64,000 bases of DNA from JBBDIK01 sp964640385. GTDB lineage: Bacteria > Actinomycetota > UBA4738 > JBBDHU01. The position numbers and the translations under genes were made by a program. This document shows positions 40,831-50,055 of this stretch, piece by piece. The notes under the pieces were generated by a model, which was given only the letters and a program-made list of their open reading frames with translations, searched no databases and was not told the origin of the DNA. Where the stretch lies: contig CAZXFL010000001.1 of NCBI GenBank assembly GCA_964640385.1, positions 1-64,000 of the forward strand, written 5' to 3'. Position 1 is the first letter of the stretch, and each line of letters begins with the position of its first letter.

Positions 40831-43479
40831 CTATACCCCCGTGTAGGAAACGACGCCGCGGTTGACGGCGTTCCTGGCGGCCCCCGCATCCGTCGCCTCT
40901 GGCGCGACCTCATGGATCTGGCGGAGGAGGTCCAGCAGCTGCTTGCAGTTCCGGACGAAATCTCCCGGGGTCATGCCGGCCTCCTCGAGCACGTCCGGCA
41001 GACCCTCGCCGTCGGCCCATCGATGGATCGGGTCCGCGAACCCGAGGTCGAGTTCGCGGCACAGCTCCACCTGATGCGCTTCCTCGATCCTCCGGATGCG
41101 CTTCCAGATCCCGGCGAGTCCCCGCGCCGCCTCAGCCGACGCCTCCGAGGGCATCCGGCCTTCCCGCGGAAACCGTTCGCGCGACTCGTACACCATGGTG
41201 GAGACCGCCGCCGCCGTCTCCGGCGGGGTCAGTCCGAGCAGGATCCCCTCCTCGATCGCCTCCCCCACCAGGATGTCGCCCTCCCCGTAGATGCGGGCCA
41301 GTACCTCTCCCTTCGGGAGGATCGCGAAGTCCTTCACGTATCCGAGCTCCTCGAGGACCGCGAGCACCCGATCGAAGCGCCGGCCCAGCGTCTCGGTCTT
41401 CGTCCGTATCCGGCGTTCCGCGCGTTCGATCGTGGACGCGATCTTCGAGGCCTGGACGCCGTAGCGTTCATGGGCCTTGCGATCGGGACAGGCGTTGCAC
41501 GGATGACGATCGGCCCGGCGATCGATGTCCCGCCCCTCCTGCGCGGCCGCGGGGTCGGATCGCTGCCGGGACGGCCTGGGCGGGCGGACGTCGAGCGCCA
41601 GGAGGGCCGATGCGACGTCGCGCCGGTACTTCGGACTGTGGGCCCTTCCGGACCGTGGGAGCGCGATCTTGGTCACCGGCTCGGGCGGTTCGGGGAAATC
41701 GTTCGCGAGGAGCCGGAAGGGGCGCTCGCGGCGATCCTGCGTCACGGCCGTCGGCTTGCCGTCGCGTGAGGAGACGACCGCGGCCAGACCACGCCGGCGG
41801 GAGCCGGGGAGGAAGATCACATCTCCGGGTCGCAGGGTGGCGAGCCGTTGCTTGATCGTATCGGTCCGAACGCGCTCGCCGTCCGTGCGGACCGCCCGGC
41901 GAACCTGGCGAGCCCGTTCGCGGAGCCTCCAGTACTCCAGGAAGTCACCGCGATCGCACGCCATACGTTCCTGGAGCGCGGAGATCCGCTCTCGGTCTCG
42001 TTGGATCCCGCGTTCGACCGAGACCATGCTGCGGTCGGCGAGGAACTGGCCGAAGGACGAGTCCAGCAGGTGATGCGCCTGCTCCCTCGTGTAGTTGCGG
42101 ACGAGGTTGACCGCCATGTTGTACGAGGGACGGAAAGAGGAACGCAGTTCGTAGGTACACGTGCTGGCCAGCGCCGCTACGCGCTCGAACTCCACGTCGC
42201 GTTGGTAGACGACCACCGCATGGCCGACCTCGTCGATGGATCGGCGTCCCGCCCGCCCTGTGAGCTGCGTGTACTCGCCCGGCGTGAGCATCTCGTGCCG
42301 CTCTCCCTGGAACTTCCAGAGGTCCTCGAGGACGACGGTCTTCGCCGGCATGTTGATCCCGAGTGAGAGCGTCTCGGTTGCGAAGACCACCTTGACGAGC
42401 CCTTGCTCGAACAGCTCCTCGACCGTCTCCTTGAACAGCGGCAGCATGCCGGCGTGATGCGACGAGACGCCGGCTGCGAGAGCGTCGACGAAGTCCGCGA
42501 ACCCAAGCGTCCAGAGATCGTCCTCGTCCATCCAGGCCGCTCGAAGTTCGGCGAACTCGCGGATGCGCCGCGCTTCCTCCGCGGTCGTGAGGCGCACCCC
42601 TGCGTCCATGATCATCCGAACGCTGCGATCGCAACCGGCCCTGCTGAAGATGAAGTAGATCGCCGGCAGCATCCCGGCGTCGTCGAGGACTTCGACGACT
42701 TCTTCCCGCCGGGGGATGTACACGCGCCGGTCGTCCTCGCGTGGCCGTCCGCGCTGGCTCTGGGTCCGCCGGCCGCCCGACCGTCGTCGTTGCGTGCGGA
42801 CCTGCAACTCGCGTTGGTCCAGGGATACCAGGTAGGGGTTCGGCGCGGGGCGGCTGTCCTGGTCGACGTGCATCGGGTGCAGCTGGTGTCCCACTAGATA
42901 GTGGTGCTCCAGAGGCACCGGCCGGCGTTCCTCGATCACGACCTCGGTGGGTCCGCGCAAGGTCCCGATCCACTCGCCGAACTCCTCGGCGTTGGAGATC
43001 GTCGCCGACAGGCACACGACACCGACCGAGGGCGGAAGGTGGATCAGGACCTCCTCCCACACGGCTCCGCGGTAAGGATCCTGGAGGTAGTGCACCTCGT
43101 CCATCACGACGCAGGCGAGACCACCGAGCGTCGAGCTCCGCTCGTAGAGCATGTTCCGGAGCACCTCGGTAGTCATGACGACGACGGGCGCCTCACCGTT
43201 GATCGTGTTGTCTCCCGTCAGCAGCCCCACCTGCTCGGCTCCGTAGCGAGCGACGAAATCTCCGAACTTCTGGTTGGAGAGAGCCTTCAGGGGCGTCGTG
43301 TAGAAGACCTTCCGGCCGGCTTCGAGAGCGAGGTGGATCGCGTATTCGGCGACCACGGTCTTGCCGCTCCCGGTCGGGGCGGCGAGCAGCACCGACCGGC
43401 CCTCGTCCAGGGCGGCGATCGCGTCCAGCTGGAATCCGTCGAGCGGGAACGGATATCTGGCGGAGAACTCCTCAAGCAT
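40831..43479 (-). CDS. helY: Ski2/Mtr4-like DEVH helicase HelY
   Basis: An 882-aa SF2 helicase: Walker A APTGSGKTVVAEYA, motif Ia TTPLKALSNQKF, DEVH in CVVMDEVHYLQDP, SAT in CLSATISNAEEF, and QLTGRAGRRSID (motif VI). The C-terminal half carries the DSHCT domain of the Ski2 family. A basic, Arg-rich insert (about residues 230-255) separates the two RecA domains. HelY homologues are conserved in Actinobacteria and probably act in RNA turnover. The ATG at 43479 follows TAGACT by 6 nt, a leaderless layout. Confidence 0.93.
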   Translation of the reverse strand: MLEEFSARYPFPLDGFQLDAIAALDEGRSVLLAAPTGSGKTVVAEYAIHLALEAGRKVFYTTPLKALSNQKFGDFVARYGAEQVGLLTGDNTINGEAPVVVMTTEVLRNMLYERSSTLGGLACVVMDEVHYLQDPYRGAVWEEVLIHLPPSVGVVCLSATISNAEEFGEWIGTLRGPTEVVIEERRPVPLEHHYLVGHQLHPMHVDQDSRPAPNPYLVSLDQRELQVRTQRRRSGGRRTQSQRGRPREDDRRVYIPRREEVVEVLDDAGMLPAIYFIFSRAGCDRSVRMIMDAGVRLTTAEEARRIREFAELRAAWMDEDDLWTLGFADFVDALAAGVSSHHAGMLPLFKETVEELFEQGLVKVVFATETLSLGINMPAKTVVLEDLWKFQGERHEMLTPGEYTQLTGRAGRRSIDEVGHAVVVYQRDVEFERVAALASTCTYELRSSFRPSYNMAVNLVRNYTREQAHHLLDSSFGQFLADRSMVSVERGIQRDRERISALQERMACDRGDFLEYWRLRERARQVRRAVRTDGERVRTDTIKQRLATLRPGDVIFLPGSRRRGLAAVVSSRDGKPTAVTQDRRERPFRLLANDFPEPPEPVTKIALPRSGRAHSPKYRRDVASALLALDVRPPRPSRQRSDPAAAQEGRDIDRRADRHPCNACPDRKAHERYGVQASKIASTIERAERRIRTKTETLGRRFDRVLAVLEELGYVKDFAILPKGEVLARIYGEGDILVGEAIEEGILLGLTPPETAAAVSTMVYESRERFPREGRMPSEASAEAARGLAGIWKRIRRIEEAHQVELCRELDLGFADPIHRWADGEGLPDVLEEAGMTPGDFVRNCKQLLDLLRQIHEVAPEATDAGAARNAVNRGVVSYTGV

Positions 43480-43485
43480 GGCGTC

Positions 43486-43491
43486 AGTCTA
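43486..43491 (-). promoter_or_regulatory. -10 element TAGACT of a probable leaderless helY transcript
   Basis: Read on the minus strand, TAGACT ends 6 nt before the helY ATG; there is no ribosome site between. Confidence 0.55.
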
Positions 43492-43513
43492 CGGGCGTCC
43501 GGCGACGAAGTCC

Positions 43514-44401
43514 TCAGCGCGACAGGACGCGGAGCGCGTCGGGAACGACTTCGAACGTCGCCGGGAGCCCCCCGACCGACTCCCCATCGGCGAACACCCG
43601 GGTGGGCCGATCCGCGGAGACCTCGAACCGCTGCCCGTGCAGCATCGCGACCTTCGGATGGCGGACGTGGTTGCCCCGGTAGACCCTCGGGAACGTCGCG
43701 AGGAACCGCCCGCGTCCCAGCGCCCGGACGACGCAGGCCTCGAGTTCGCCATCGTCGATGCGGGCGCCCGGTGTTACCTGCATGCCGCCACCGTAGGTGG
43801 GCCCGTTCCCGATGGCGATGAGCATCGCCGGCACGGAGGATCGCGCGCCGTCGACCACGACCTCGAGATCGAGAGGCTCGAACCGTCGGAGGGTCTTGAA
43901 CAGCGCCAGCACGTACTTCATCCGCCCACCGTGCCGGATGCCGTTCGCGACCTGGGCGACCTCCGCATCGAAGCCGGCACTGGCGACGGCGACGAAATAC
44001 CGGCGGAACTCACCGATCGTGACGAGACCGAGGTCCACGATACGCGGGTGCGGATCGGCGAGCAGATCCAGGGCCTCGAGGGGCCGGCGTCTCGAGAGTC
44101 CGAGGGTCCGGGCGAAATCGTCGCCGGTCCCGCCGGGGATGAGCGCGAGCGCTGTCGAGGACCCGGTGAGCCCGTTGGCGACCATCCCGGCGAGCCCGTC
44201 CCCCCCGATGGCGACCAGGGCCGGCGCTCCCCCTTCGGCCGCCTCACGCGCGATCTCCTCTGGTTCGTGCGGTCCTCTGGACACATGCACGATGTGCGGG
44301 ATGTGCCGGCGCTTGAGTCCGGCGCGTACCTCGGGCACGAGCCTGAGCGCTCGACCTCGGCCGGCGGCCGGATTGACGACCACGACGGTCGGTTCGGACA
44401 C
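43514..44401 (-). CDS. diacylglycerol kinase family lipid kinase
   Basis: A 295-aa protein with all family motifs: VVVVNPAAGRGRA, VAIGGDGLAGMVANG (GGDG), LIPGGTGDDFARTLG (GGTxND variant) and FADGESVGGLPATFE. It phosphorylates diacylglycerol or a similar lipid at the inner membrane face. GTG start overlapping the preceding gene's stop by one base. It is the last gene of the run that begins at pafB. Confidence 0.9.
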   Translation of the reverse strand: MSEPTVVVVNPAAGRGRALRLVPEVRAGLKRRHIPHIVHVSRGPHEPEEIAREAAEGGAPALVAIGGDGLAGMVANGLTGSSTALALIPGGTGDDFARTLGLSRRRPLEALDLLADPHPRIVDLGLVTIGEFRRYFVAVASAGFDAEVAQVANGIRHGGRMKYVLALFKTLRRFEPLDLEVVVDGARSSVPAMLIAIGNGPTYGGGMQVTPGARIDDGELEACVVRALGRGRFLATFPRVYRGNHVRHPKVAMLHGQRFEVSADRPTRVFADGESVGGLPATFEVVPDALRVLSR

Positions 44402-45195
44402 TACGGCACGACAGGAGCGGGCGCCCCCGGGATGGGCTGGGTCCCCCCAGCAGGGATCCCGCCTGGCAGCGGGCCCGGCATCCCGGGGGGAACCCCTGGG
44501 GGACCCGAAGAGGCCGAGCTAGAGAGGGAATACTCGGACAAGGTGAGGATGTATCGCTGGTAGCCGCTGGCGAATACCTTCTTGGCGCCGGCAAGCGCTT
44601 GGTCGGCTGCGTCCAGCAGGTACGCCTGTTCTACTCCCTCCGACTCCGCGGCTCGCTGTAGCAGGAGAGCGGAACGTTGCATCGCCTCGATCCCTTCCCG
44701 CATGACGTCACGGGAACCGACGATCGCATCGGTGACCAATAGCGGAAGTCCGGGCTTCAGACGGTCGACGTCGATCGCCTGAAGCGCTGCGCTCGCCGCC
44801 TTCGTCGACTTGACTGCGTCTCGTGCGGCCTGCGCCGCCTGACGATCGCTCTGCTCCCCGCTCCGCACGGAGTCGGCGGTCGGAAGATCGGGCAGCATCT
44901 GAAAGCCGTCGGGCGCCGGCGGCCCGACATCCTCCAATGCGGCATCAACCTCGCCCCGATACGAGGTCAGTGCTTTCATGGCCGCTGCCCGTTGCCTCCC
45001 GGATGCGTCGATAGAGGACTGATTCCCGAACCCGTACCCGATGCCCAACGCGAGGCCGGAGGTGAGGATCGCGACCACGGTGATCTGGAACCACCGGCGC
45101 GCGACCAGCGGCTGCTTCGGGGTGACGACGACGGGCTTGGGCGCCGCCGCCTTGGGTCGCCGTCCCTTGGTCTTCCTCTTTCCCTTGATGGCCAC
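44401..45195 (-). CDS. single-pass membrane protein with proline/glycine-rich tail
   Basis: A 264-aa protein: a Lys/Arg-rich cytoplasmic start (KGKRKTKGRRPKAAAPK), one membrane segment (about 36-55, FQITVVAILTSGLALGIGYG), an outer helical part rich in Ala (about 60-220) and a Pro/Gly tail (PPGVPPGMPGPLPGG). I do not recognise the family. It lies 15 nt after tatC in the same run and overlaps the lipid kinase gene, so it may be an envelope protein. Confidence 0.65.
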   Translation of the reverse strand: MAIKGKRKTKGRRPKAAAPKPVVVTPKQPLVARRWFQITVVAILTSGLALGIGYGFGNQSSIDASGRQRAAAMKALTSYRGEVDAALEDVGPPAPDGFQMLPDLPTADSVRSGEQSDRQAAQAARDAVKSTKAASAALQAIDVDRLKPGLPLLVTDAIVGSRDVMREGIEAMQRSALLLQRAAESEGVEQAYLLDAADQALAGAKKVFASGYQRYILTLSEYSLSSSASSGPPGVPPGMPGPLPGGIPAGGTQPIPGAPAPVVP

Positions 45196-45210
45196 AGGCC
45201 CTCCTCCGAA

Positions 45211-45975
45211 CTACTTCTTGAGCAGGCGAGCCACCAGGATAGCGCCCTCGTAGAACAGGTACATCGGCACCGCCATGGCCAGCAGCGTGTAGGGATCCTG
45301 GCTCGGCGTGATGATCGCCGCGAGCAGGCAGACGCCGACGACGGCGTAGCGCCGCCAGGCGCGGAGCTGGTTGCTCGAGATGATGCCGACCACACACAGG
45401 AAGATGAGGACGATCGGCAACTCGAAGGAGATGCCGAACGCCAGGGTCATCAGGATGAAGAAACCGATGTACCGGCTGGCCGTCAGCAACGGGACGAACC
45501 CTTCGCCCGCGAAGCCGAGGAGGAACTGGAGGCCCTTCGGCAGCGTCCAGAACGCGAACCAAGCCCCCAGGCTGAAGAGCAGGACCGAGCACAGGATGAA
45601 CGGCACCGCGTAGCGCTTCTCCTTCTTCGTCATCCCCGGCGTGACGAAGAGCCAGAACTGCCACAGCAAGATGGGGAGCGCGATGAGAAGGCCGAGGAAG
45701 ACGACGACCTTCAGCTTGATCATGAACGGCTCGACGGGGCCGTTGAAGACCAGGTCACACCCGGTTGGCGGCTTTGACCTCTCCGGCAACGCGGACACCG
45801 CATCGCAGAAGGGGTCCCGGAGCAGGTCAAGGAACGGCTCGAACAGGAACCAGCCGACGACGGACGCCACGGCGATTGCCGCCGCGGAGATGACCAGGCG
45901 CGTCCGCAGCTCCACGAGATGCTCCACGATCGTCATCTCGCGCGGTCGTTCGCGGCGCCTCGGGATGAATTTCAT
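45211..45975 (-). CDS. tatC: twin-arginine translocase subunit TatC
   Basis: A 254-aa protein with six membrane segments. Family landmarks are MTIVEHLVELRTRLVISAAA (with the conserved Glu that binds the twin-arginine signal), KLKVVVFLGLLIALPILLWQ, PGMTKKEKRY and FGISFELPIVLI. With TatA it exports folded proteins. It lies 15 nt downstream of tatA. Confidence 0.96.
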   Translation of the reverse strand: MKFIPRRRERPREMTIVEHLVELRTRLVISAAAIAVASVVGWFLFEPFLDLLRDPFCDAVSALPERSKPPTGCDLVFNGPVEPFMIKLKVVVFLGLLIALPILLWQFWLFVTPGMTKKEKRYAVPFILCSVLLFSLGAWFAFWTLPKGLQFLLGFAGEGFVPLLTASRYIGFFILMTLAFGISFELPIVLIFLCVVGIISSNQLRAWRRYAVVGVCLLAAIITPSQDPYTLLAMAVPMYLFYEGAILVARLLKK

Positions 45976-45990
45976 CGTCGGTGTCGGTGG

Positions 45991-46350
45991 CTAGTCCGTG
46001 TCCGCCGATGTAGACGAACGCGCATCCGGCTCGTCCGGACTCGGCGCTCCGACGTCCGCGGCCGGGTCCGGGTCGGCAGCCGACCCGTCCGGTGCGGAGC
46101 TCGGTTCCTCGTCGTCGGGATCCTGGCCCCGCGACCCCCGGGTCATCGGGCCGACGGACCTGCGGGACGGCTGCGCCGGCTCATCGTCCATATCGAACTC
46201 GATGGTTCGCCGGAGGTCGTCCTGGGCTTTTCGGAACTCGCGCAGCGACTTGCCGATCGTTTTCCCGAGCTCCGGCAACCGCTTCGGGCCCACCACGACG
46301 AGTGCCACCGCCAAGACGAGCAGGATCTCCATGGGACCGATGTTGAACAT
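45991..46350 (-). CDS. tatA: Sec-independent translocase subunit TatA/TatB
   Basis: A 119-aa protein with the short N-terminal membrane helix (IGPMEILLVLAVALVVVG), the GP hinge, and an amphipathic helix (KRLPELGKTIGKSLREFRKA), followed by an acidic, disordered tail rich in Asp, Pro and Ser. TatA and TatB cannot be separated with confidence; the FNIGPMEIL start is slightly TatB-like. The ATG at 46350 is chosen because it starts directly at the membrane helix. Confidence 0.9.
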   Translation of the reverse strand: MFNIGPMEILLVLAVALVVVGPKRLPELGKTIGKSLREFRKAQDDLRRTIEFDMDDEPAQPSRRSVGPMTRGSRGQDPDDEEPSSAPDGSAADPDPAADVGAPSPDEPDARSSTSADTD

Positions 46351-46385
46351 GGCACGGACGTGGGCCGACGGCCCTCGGGGCAATC

Positions 46386-46652
46386 CTATCGCCCGATGCG
46401 CCGAAGCGTGTTGCGGACCTTTGTGAAGCGTTCGCCGACCTCGGCGCTGCGCTCCTGGAGCTCCGTCGCGCGTGCCTGGGCCCGGAAGGCCTCCGAGCTG
46501 ATGCGCGCGACCTCCGGGGAGATCTCCTGGACGAAGTGCATCGCGGAGCGCATCAAGCGGGCCCCATTGATGCCGATCCCGATGGCGAGGACCACGAAGA
46601 GCCCGAAGGCCAGGAGGGCGAGGACGAGGATAACGAGGGCGGGGGCTGACAT
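46386..46652 (-). CDS. small membrane protein with coiled-coil tail
   Basis: An 88-aa protein: one long N-terminal membrane helix (ALVILVLALLAFGLFVVLAI) and a helical, probably coiled-coil remainder (VARISSEAFRAQARATELQE). It resembles the DUF948 type. It stands between the zinc-ribbon gene and tatA in the same run, with 35 nt to tatA. Confidence 0.65.
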   Translation of the reverse strand: MSAPALVILVLALLAFGLFVVLAIGIGINGARLMRSAMHFVQEISPEVARISSEAFRAQARATELQERSAEVGERFTKVRNTLRRIGR

Positions 46653-46670
46653 CGCACCTATCCTACGCCG

Positions 46671-47009
46671 TCAGCCGTCCTCCAGGAACCGCTGCAGCGC
46701 GTCGTCGTCCTGGAGCTTGTAGTGGAACTCGATCACATCGTCCAGGCTGATCGGCGGAGCTTCCGGGAGGCCCGGCGCAGCGGGAGGGGAGCCGCCGTTC
46801 CCGGCCGCAACCGACACGCCCGCGGAAACCAGCAGGGCGACGATCTTGCGATCCGCCTGCTTCTCGACGTCCTCGTTGCAGCCCGGACAGACGAAGCTGT
46901 AGATGCCTTCCCCGCCCTCCCCGGACACCGAGAGGCGGATGGAGGTCGGCCCCATGTCCACTTCTCCGCAGCGAGGGCAGGTAGTCCGGATGGTAGTCAC
47001 GCCCCTCAT
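46671..47009 (-). CDS. small zinc-ribbon protein
   Basis: A 112-aa protein. Cys pairs in TTCPRCGEV (about residue 10) and FVCPGCNEDV (about 40) form a zinc ribbon. The C-terminal part (DDVIEFHYKLQDDDALQRFL) is an acidic helix. The family is not recognised; it sits between pafC and the Tat genes, as small zinc proteins do in other Actinobacteria. Confidence 0.65.
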   Translation of the reverse strand: MRGVTTIRTTCPRCGEVDMGPTSIRLSVSGEGGEGIYSFVCPGCNEDVEKQADRKIVALLVSAGVSVAAGNGGSPPAAPGLPEAPPISLDDVIEFHYKLQDDDALQRFLEDG

Positions 47010-47044
47010 ATCGGTCCGGGCCGTCCCCGCCTTGAGCGCGTCCG

Positions 47045-47989
47045 TCAGCGGTAATTCGCCAAGGCCGCCGCGGCCTCGTCGCGCACCCGTTGCCGCAGCT
47101 CATCGGGCTCGATGACCTCCGCGAGTCCTCGGAGGCGGAGCAGCAGTTTCACCACCCACGCCAGTTGCATCACGGGCAGATCGATCTCGACCGAACCGTC
47201 CTCCGAGCGGTCCACGATCTCCGCCTCGTAGTACTCAGCGACCCAGCCCGCCCCGGGACCGAGGCGGAGGCGCACGTGATGGTCCTGCGGACCGGGTTCG
47301 TACAGACGCATGCGCGCATCGGCCAGTCCCCTCGGGACGAACGACCCCTCGACCACGCGGGCGTCGCGGATGCGGTCGAGGCGGAACGTCCGTGTGTCCT
47401 CGACGTCCTCGTCCCACGCGACGACGTACCAGAAACCGGATGCGGTGAAGATCTGCTCGGGATCCACCGTCCGGATCGACACGTCGTCCCGTGAGGCGGA
47501 GTAGTACTCGATCTGCACCCGCTGCCGTTCGCGGGCCGCCATGCGCAGGAGCTCGAGGGACTCCGGAGCTGTCGGGGTTCCGGCGGTCTCGACGCGTGAG
47601 GCGACGTCGCCGAGCTCTTCGCCCAGCGCCGTTGCGATCTTGTCAAGAGCCGAGGCCAGCGCCGGAGCCTCCTGCAGGCCGGGCGTTCCCAGGACGGCCT
47701 TGCCGCGCAGGTAGAGCGCGATCGCCTCGTTCCTCGTCAGTCGGAGCGGACGGGAGAAGTAGTCGGCCATCGAGATCCAGACCCGGTCCTCCTCGATCTC
47801 CACCTCGATCAGCTCCCCCGGGCCGTAGGGGGGGATGCCGGTGAGGAACAGGAGGTTCAGGTCCGAGGCGATCTCGTCCGCGGTTCCCCCGAAGAGGGCG
47901 GCCAGCTCCCCCACCGGAACGCCCGGATGCTGGATCACATACGGAACCATGATGAGCAGCCGACGGACACGCTCGACCGCTCTAGACAT
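47045..47989 (-). CDS. pafC: WYL-domain regulator PafC
   Basis: A 314-aa protein with an N-terminal winged HTH (about 1-70, RVRRLLIMVPYVIQHPGVPV), a linker, a WYL domain (about 145-215, VQIEYYSASRDD and FWYVVAWDEDVEDTRTFRLD) and a C-terminal WCX domain. With PafB it activates RecA-independent DNA-damage genes in mycobacteria, probably sensing single-stranded DNA. The ATG overlaps the pafB stop by 8 nt. It is separate from the proteasome genes, which lie 2.5 kb away. Confidence 0.9.
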   Translation of the reverse strand: MSRAVERVRRLLIMVPYVIQHPGVPVGELAALFGGTADEIASDLNLLFLTGIPPYGPGELIEVEIEEDRVWISMADYFSRPLRLTRNEAIALYLRGKAVLGTPGLQEAPALASALDKIATALGEELGDVASRVETAGTPTAPESLELLRMAARERQRVQIEYYSASRDDVSIRTVDPEQIFTASGFWYVVAWDEDVEDTRTFRLDRIRDARVVEGSFVPRGLADARMRLYEPGPQDHHVRLRLGPGAGWVAEYYEAEIVDRSEDGSVEIDLPVMQLAWVVKLLLRLRGLAEVIEPDELRQRVRDEAAAALANYR

Positions 47990-48923
47990 CAGCCATCGTC
48001 TCCAGGGCTTGGATGGCATCTGCCCGGAGCGTGTCGGGTTCCAGCGCTTCAGCCTCCGAGCCGAGCGACAGGACCCACTCCACCACGCCTGGCTGCATGG
48101 GGGCCGTGATCAGGACCCGTCCGACGTCATGCGCGCCGGCGATCGTCGCGTCGCGGAGAGTCCTCGCTGCCCACCACGCGACGCGCTCGGCCACCGCGAC
48201 CCGCGCCGGCGGGCCGTCGTCTTCTGACCGCTCCCACGGTCCGGCCACGTGATCTGCCGCGTGGAACCCCTCGGGTCTCGGGCCGGCAGGCGGTCCCTCC
48301 CCCACCGGAGAGGTGACCCGCGATACACGGAACGCCCGGATCTGGTCTTGCCCCCGGTCGCGACCGACGACGTACCAGCGCAGCGAGCGGGTCACCAGTC
48401 CGAACGGGTCGACGGACCTTCGGGAAGCCTTCCCGGACGAGGTCCGATACTCGAAGTCGACCGAGCGTCCGCGGCGCATCGCCGCCCAGACGGCCGCGAG
48501 CGCACCTCCTGCCGTGTCGGGGCCGGCAGCGACCAGCGACCCACCGAGCCCGAGCGGCCCGTCCTTGGCCCCGTAGATCAGCTTCCGGAGTCCCTGGACG
48601 GCCGCGTCGTCCTCGTCGGGTGTGGCGGCCAGCACCATCAGCGCCGACGCCTCTTCCGGCGTGAGCTCGACGTCCGGGAGGTAGTACCGGTCGGCGGGGA
48701 TCGCATAGGCCTCGCCGGTCTCCCAGGCGTCGACCGGGACCAGCTCGATCGGCACCCCCATAGCCCGGAGGTCGTCCTTGTCCCGTTCGAACATGCGCTT
48801 GGCGGACTCTTCGTCGTCCTGCTCGTAGGCAGGGAACCGCTCGCGGATCTGCTCGAAGGTCAGAGGCCCCGATGCATCCAGCAGGAGGGCCACCAACTGG
48901 AGCTGCCGTTCAACCTTGTGCAT
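47982..48923 (-). CDS. pafB: WYL-domain regulator PafB
   Basis: A 313-aa protein with the same order as PafC: winged HTH (VERQLQLVALLLDASGPLTF), linker, WYL domain (RSVDFEYRTSSGKASRRSVD, LRWYVVGRDRGQDQIRAFRV) and WCX. It is the partner of PafC. The ATG at 48923 is set by a TATTAT -10 element 8 nt upstream. It is the first gene of a run pafB-pafC-zinc ribbon-membrane-tatA-tatC-membrane-lipid kinase. Confidence 0.9.
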   Translation of the reverse strand: MHKVERQLQLVALLLDASGPLTFEQIRERFPAYEQDDEESAKRMFERDKDDLRAMGVPIELVPVDAWETGEAYAIPADRYYLPDVELTPEEASALMVLAATPDEDDAAVQGLRKLIYGAKDGPLGLGGSLVAAGPDTAGGALAAVWAAMRRGRSVDFEYRTSSGKASRRSVDPFGLVTRSLRWYVVGRDRGQDQIRAFRVSRVTSPVGEGPPAGPRPEGFHAADHVAGPWERSEDDGPPARVAVAERVAWWAARTLRDATIAGAHDVGRVLITAPMQPGVVEWVLSLGSEAEALEPDTLRADAIQALETMADV

Positions 48924-48930
48924 CGCGGCG

Positions 48931-48938
48931 CATAATAC
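48931..48938. promoter_or_regulatory. overlapping divergent -10 elements of pafB and the DUF3866 gene
   Basis: The bases CATAATAC carry TATTAT on the minus strand (8 nt before the pafB ATG) and TAATAC on the plus strand (7 nt before the ATG at 48946). Only 22 nt separate the two divergent start codons, so both transcripts would be leaderless and the promoters cannot be occupied at once. Confidence 0.5.
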
Positions 48939-48945
48939 CCCCCTC

Positions 48946-50040
48946 ATGGTTGAACTCAGGAACGGCCGGGTGACCGAGGTCGGCGCGACGCGCCCCGGAG
49001 CCGTCGAATTGACCGTCGAGGTCGACGGTGCGGAGGCCCCGGCGCTGGCATACCCGGACCTGGTCGGCGCGGTAGCGGTCGGGGACGAGGTGCTGCTCAA
49101 CACCGGCGCGATGACGCTCGGGCTCGGAACCGGCGGCTTCCATCTGGTCGTCGCCGTGGACGGGGCCGCCCCCACCGAGATCGGTCATCCGGGACGGGTG
49201 ATGAAGGCCCGGTACACCCCGCTCCAGGTGCCCGTGCCGTCGGTCGAGGAGACCGATCGCGACGCGCTGGAGGGATCCGTCGGACTCATGGGGACCCCCG
49301 TCGTTGCGGCCCCGCTGCACTCGATGATCGCCCACATCGCGGCGGGCGCGAAGGTATCCGGCGCGCAGCGGGTCGTGTACGTGATGACGGACGGCGCGTG
49401 CTTGCCGGGAAGCGTCTCGCGCTTGGTTCCCAGGCTGCGGGACGCGGGCATGCTCGACGGCTTCGTGACGTGTGGCCAGGCGTTCGGCGGCGAGCTCGAA
49501 GCGGTCACGATCTGGACCGGGATGCTCGCCGCGAAGGAACTCCTCCATGCCGACGTCATCGTCGTCGCCGACGGGCCGGGGAACCTGGGGACCGACACCC
49601 GGTGGGGTGCCAGCGCCTTGACGAGTGGCAACGCCCTGAACGCGACCGAGGCGCTCGGTGGACGTCCGGTCGCGGCGCTCCGGGTGAGCTTCGCCGACGA
49701 GCGGTCGCGTCACCACGGCGTCTCGCACCACTCGATCACGATCCTGTCCGACATCTGTGGCTCGCAGGTGAACGTCGCCGTCCCGACGCTCGAGGCACCG
49801 GAGCGCCATGAGGTATGGGCCACGCTCCGCGACGCCCAGCTCGAGCGGAAGCACCGGCTGATCGAGGTCCTCGGGTGGCCGGCGGTGCACCGGCTGGAGG
49901 AAGCGGAGATCCAGGTCACCTCGATGGGACGGGGGCTCGAGGACGATCCGATCTTCTTCCTGGCCGCGGGAGGAGCGGGGATCCTCGCGGGCCGGATGGC
50001 CGCTGGATCCGAGGCCTGGCAGCGCGCCGTTGAAGACTGA
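48946..50040 (+). CDS. DUF3866 family protein
   Basis: A 364-aa protein of the actinobacterial DUF3866 family: GFHLVVAVDG and HPGRVMKARYTPLQVPVPSV near the N-terminus, VYVMTDGACLPGSVSRLV, TCGQAFGGELEAVTIW and ADVIVVADGPGNLGTDTRWG. The many Gly/Asp turns suggest an alpha/beta enzyme, but no function is known. It is the only plus-strand gene between the pafBC and proteasome blocks, is divergent from pafB and convergent with a small membrane gene. Confidence 0.8.
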   Translation: MVELRNGRVTEVGATRPGAVELTVEVDGAEAPALAYPDLVGAVAVGDEVLLNTGAMTLGLGTGGFHLVVAVDGAAPTEIGHPGRVMKARYTPLQVPVPSVEETDRDALEGSVGLMGTPVVAAPLHSMIAHIAAGAKVSGAQRVVYVMTDGACLPGSVSRLVPRLRDAGMLDGFVTCGQAFGGELEAVTIWTGMLAAKELLHADVIVVADGPGNLGTDTRWGASALTSGNALNATEALGGRPVAALRVSFADERSRHHGVSHHSITILSDICGSQVNVAVPTLEAPERHEVWATLRDAQLERKHRLIEVLGWPAVHRLEEAEIQVTSMGRGLEDDPIFFLAAGGAGILAGRMAAGSEAWQRAVED

Positions 50041-50055
50041 ACGGGGCGGCCGCCT

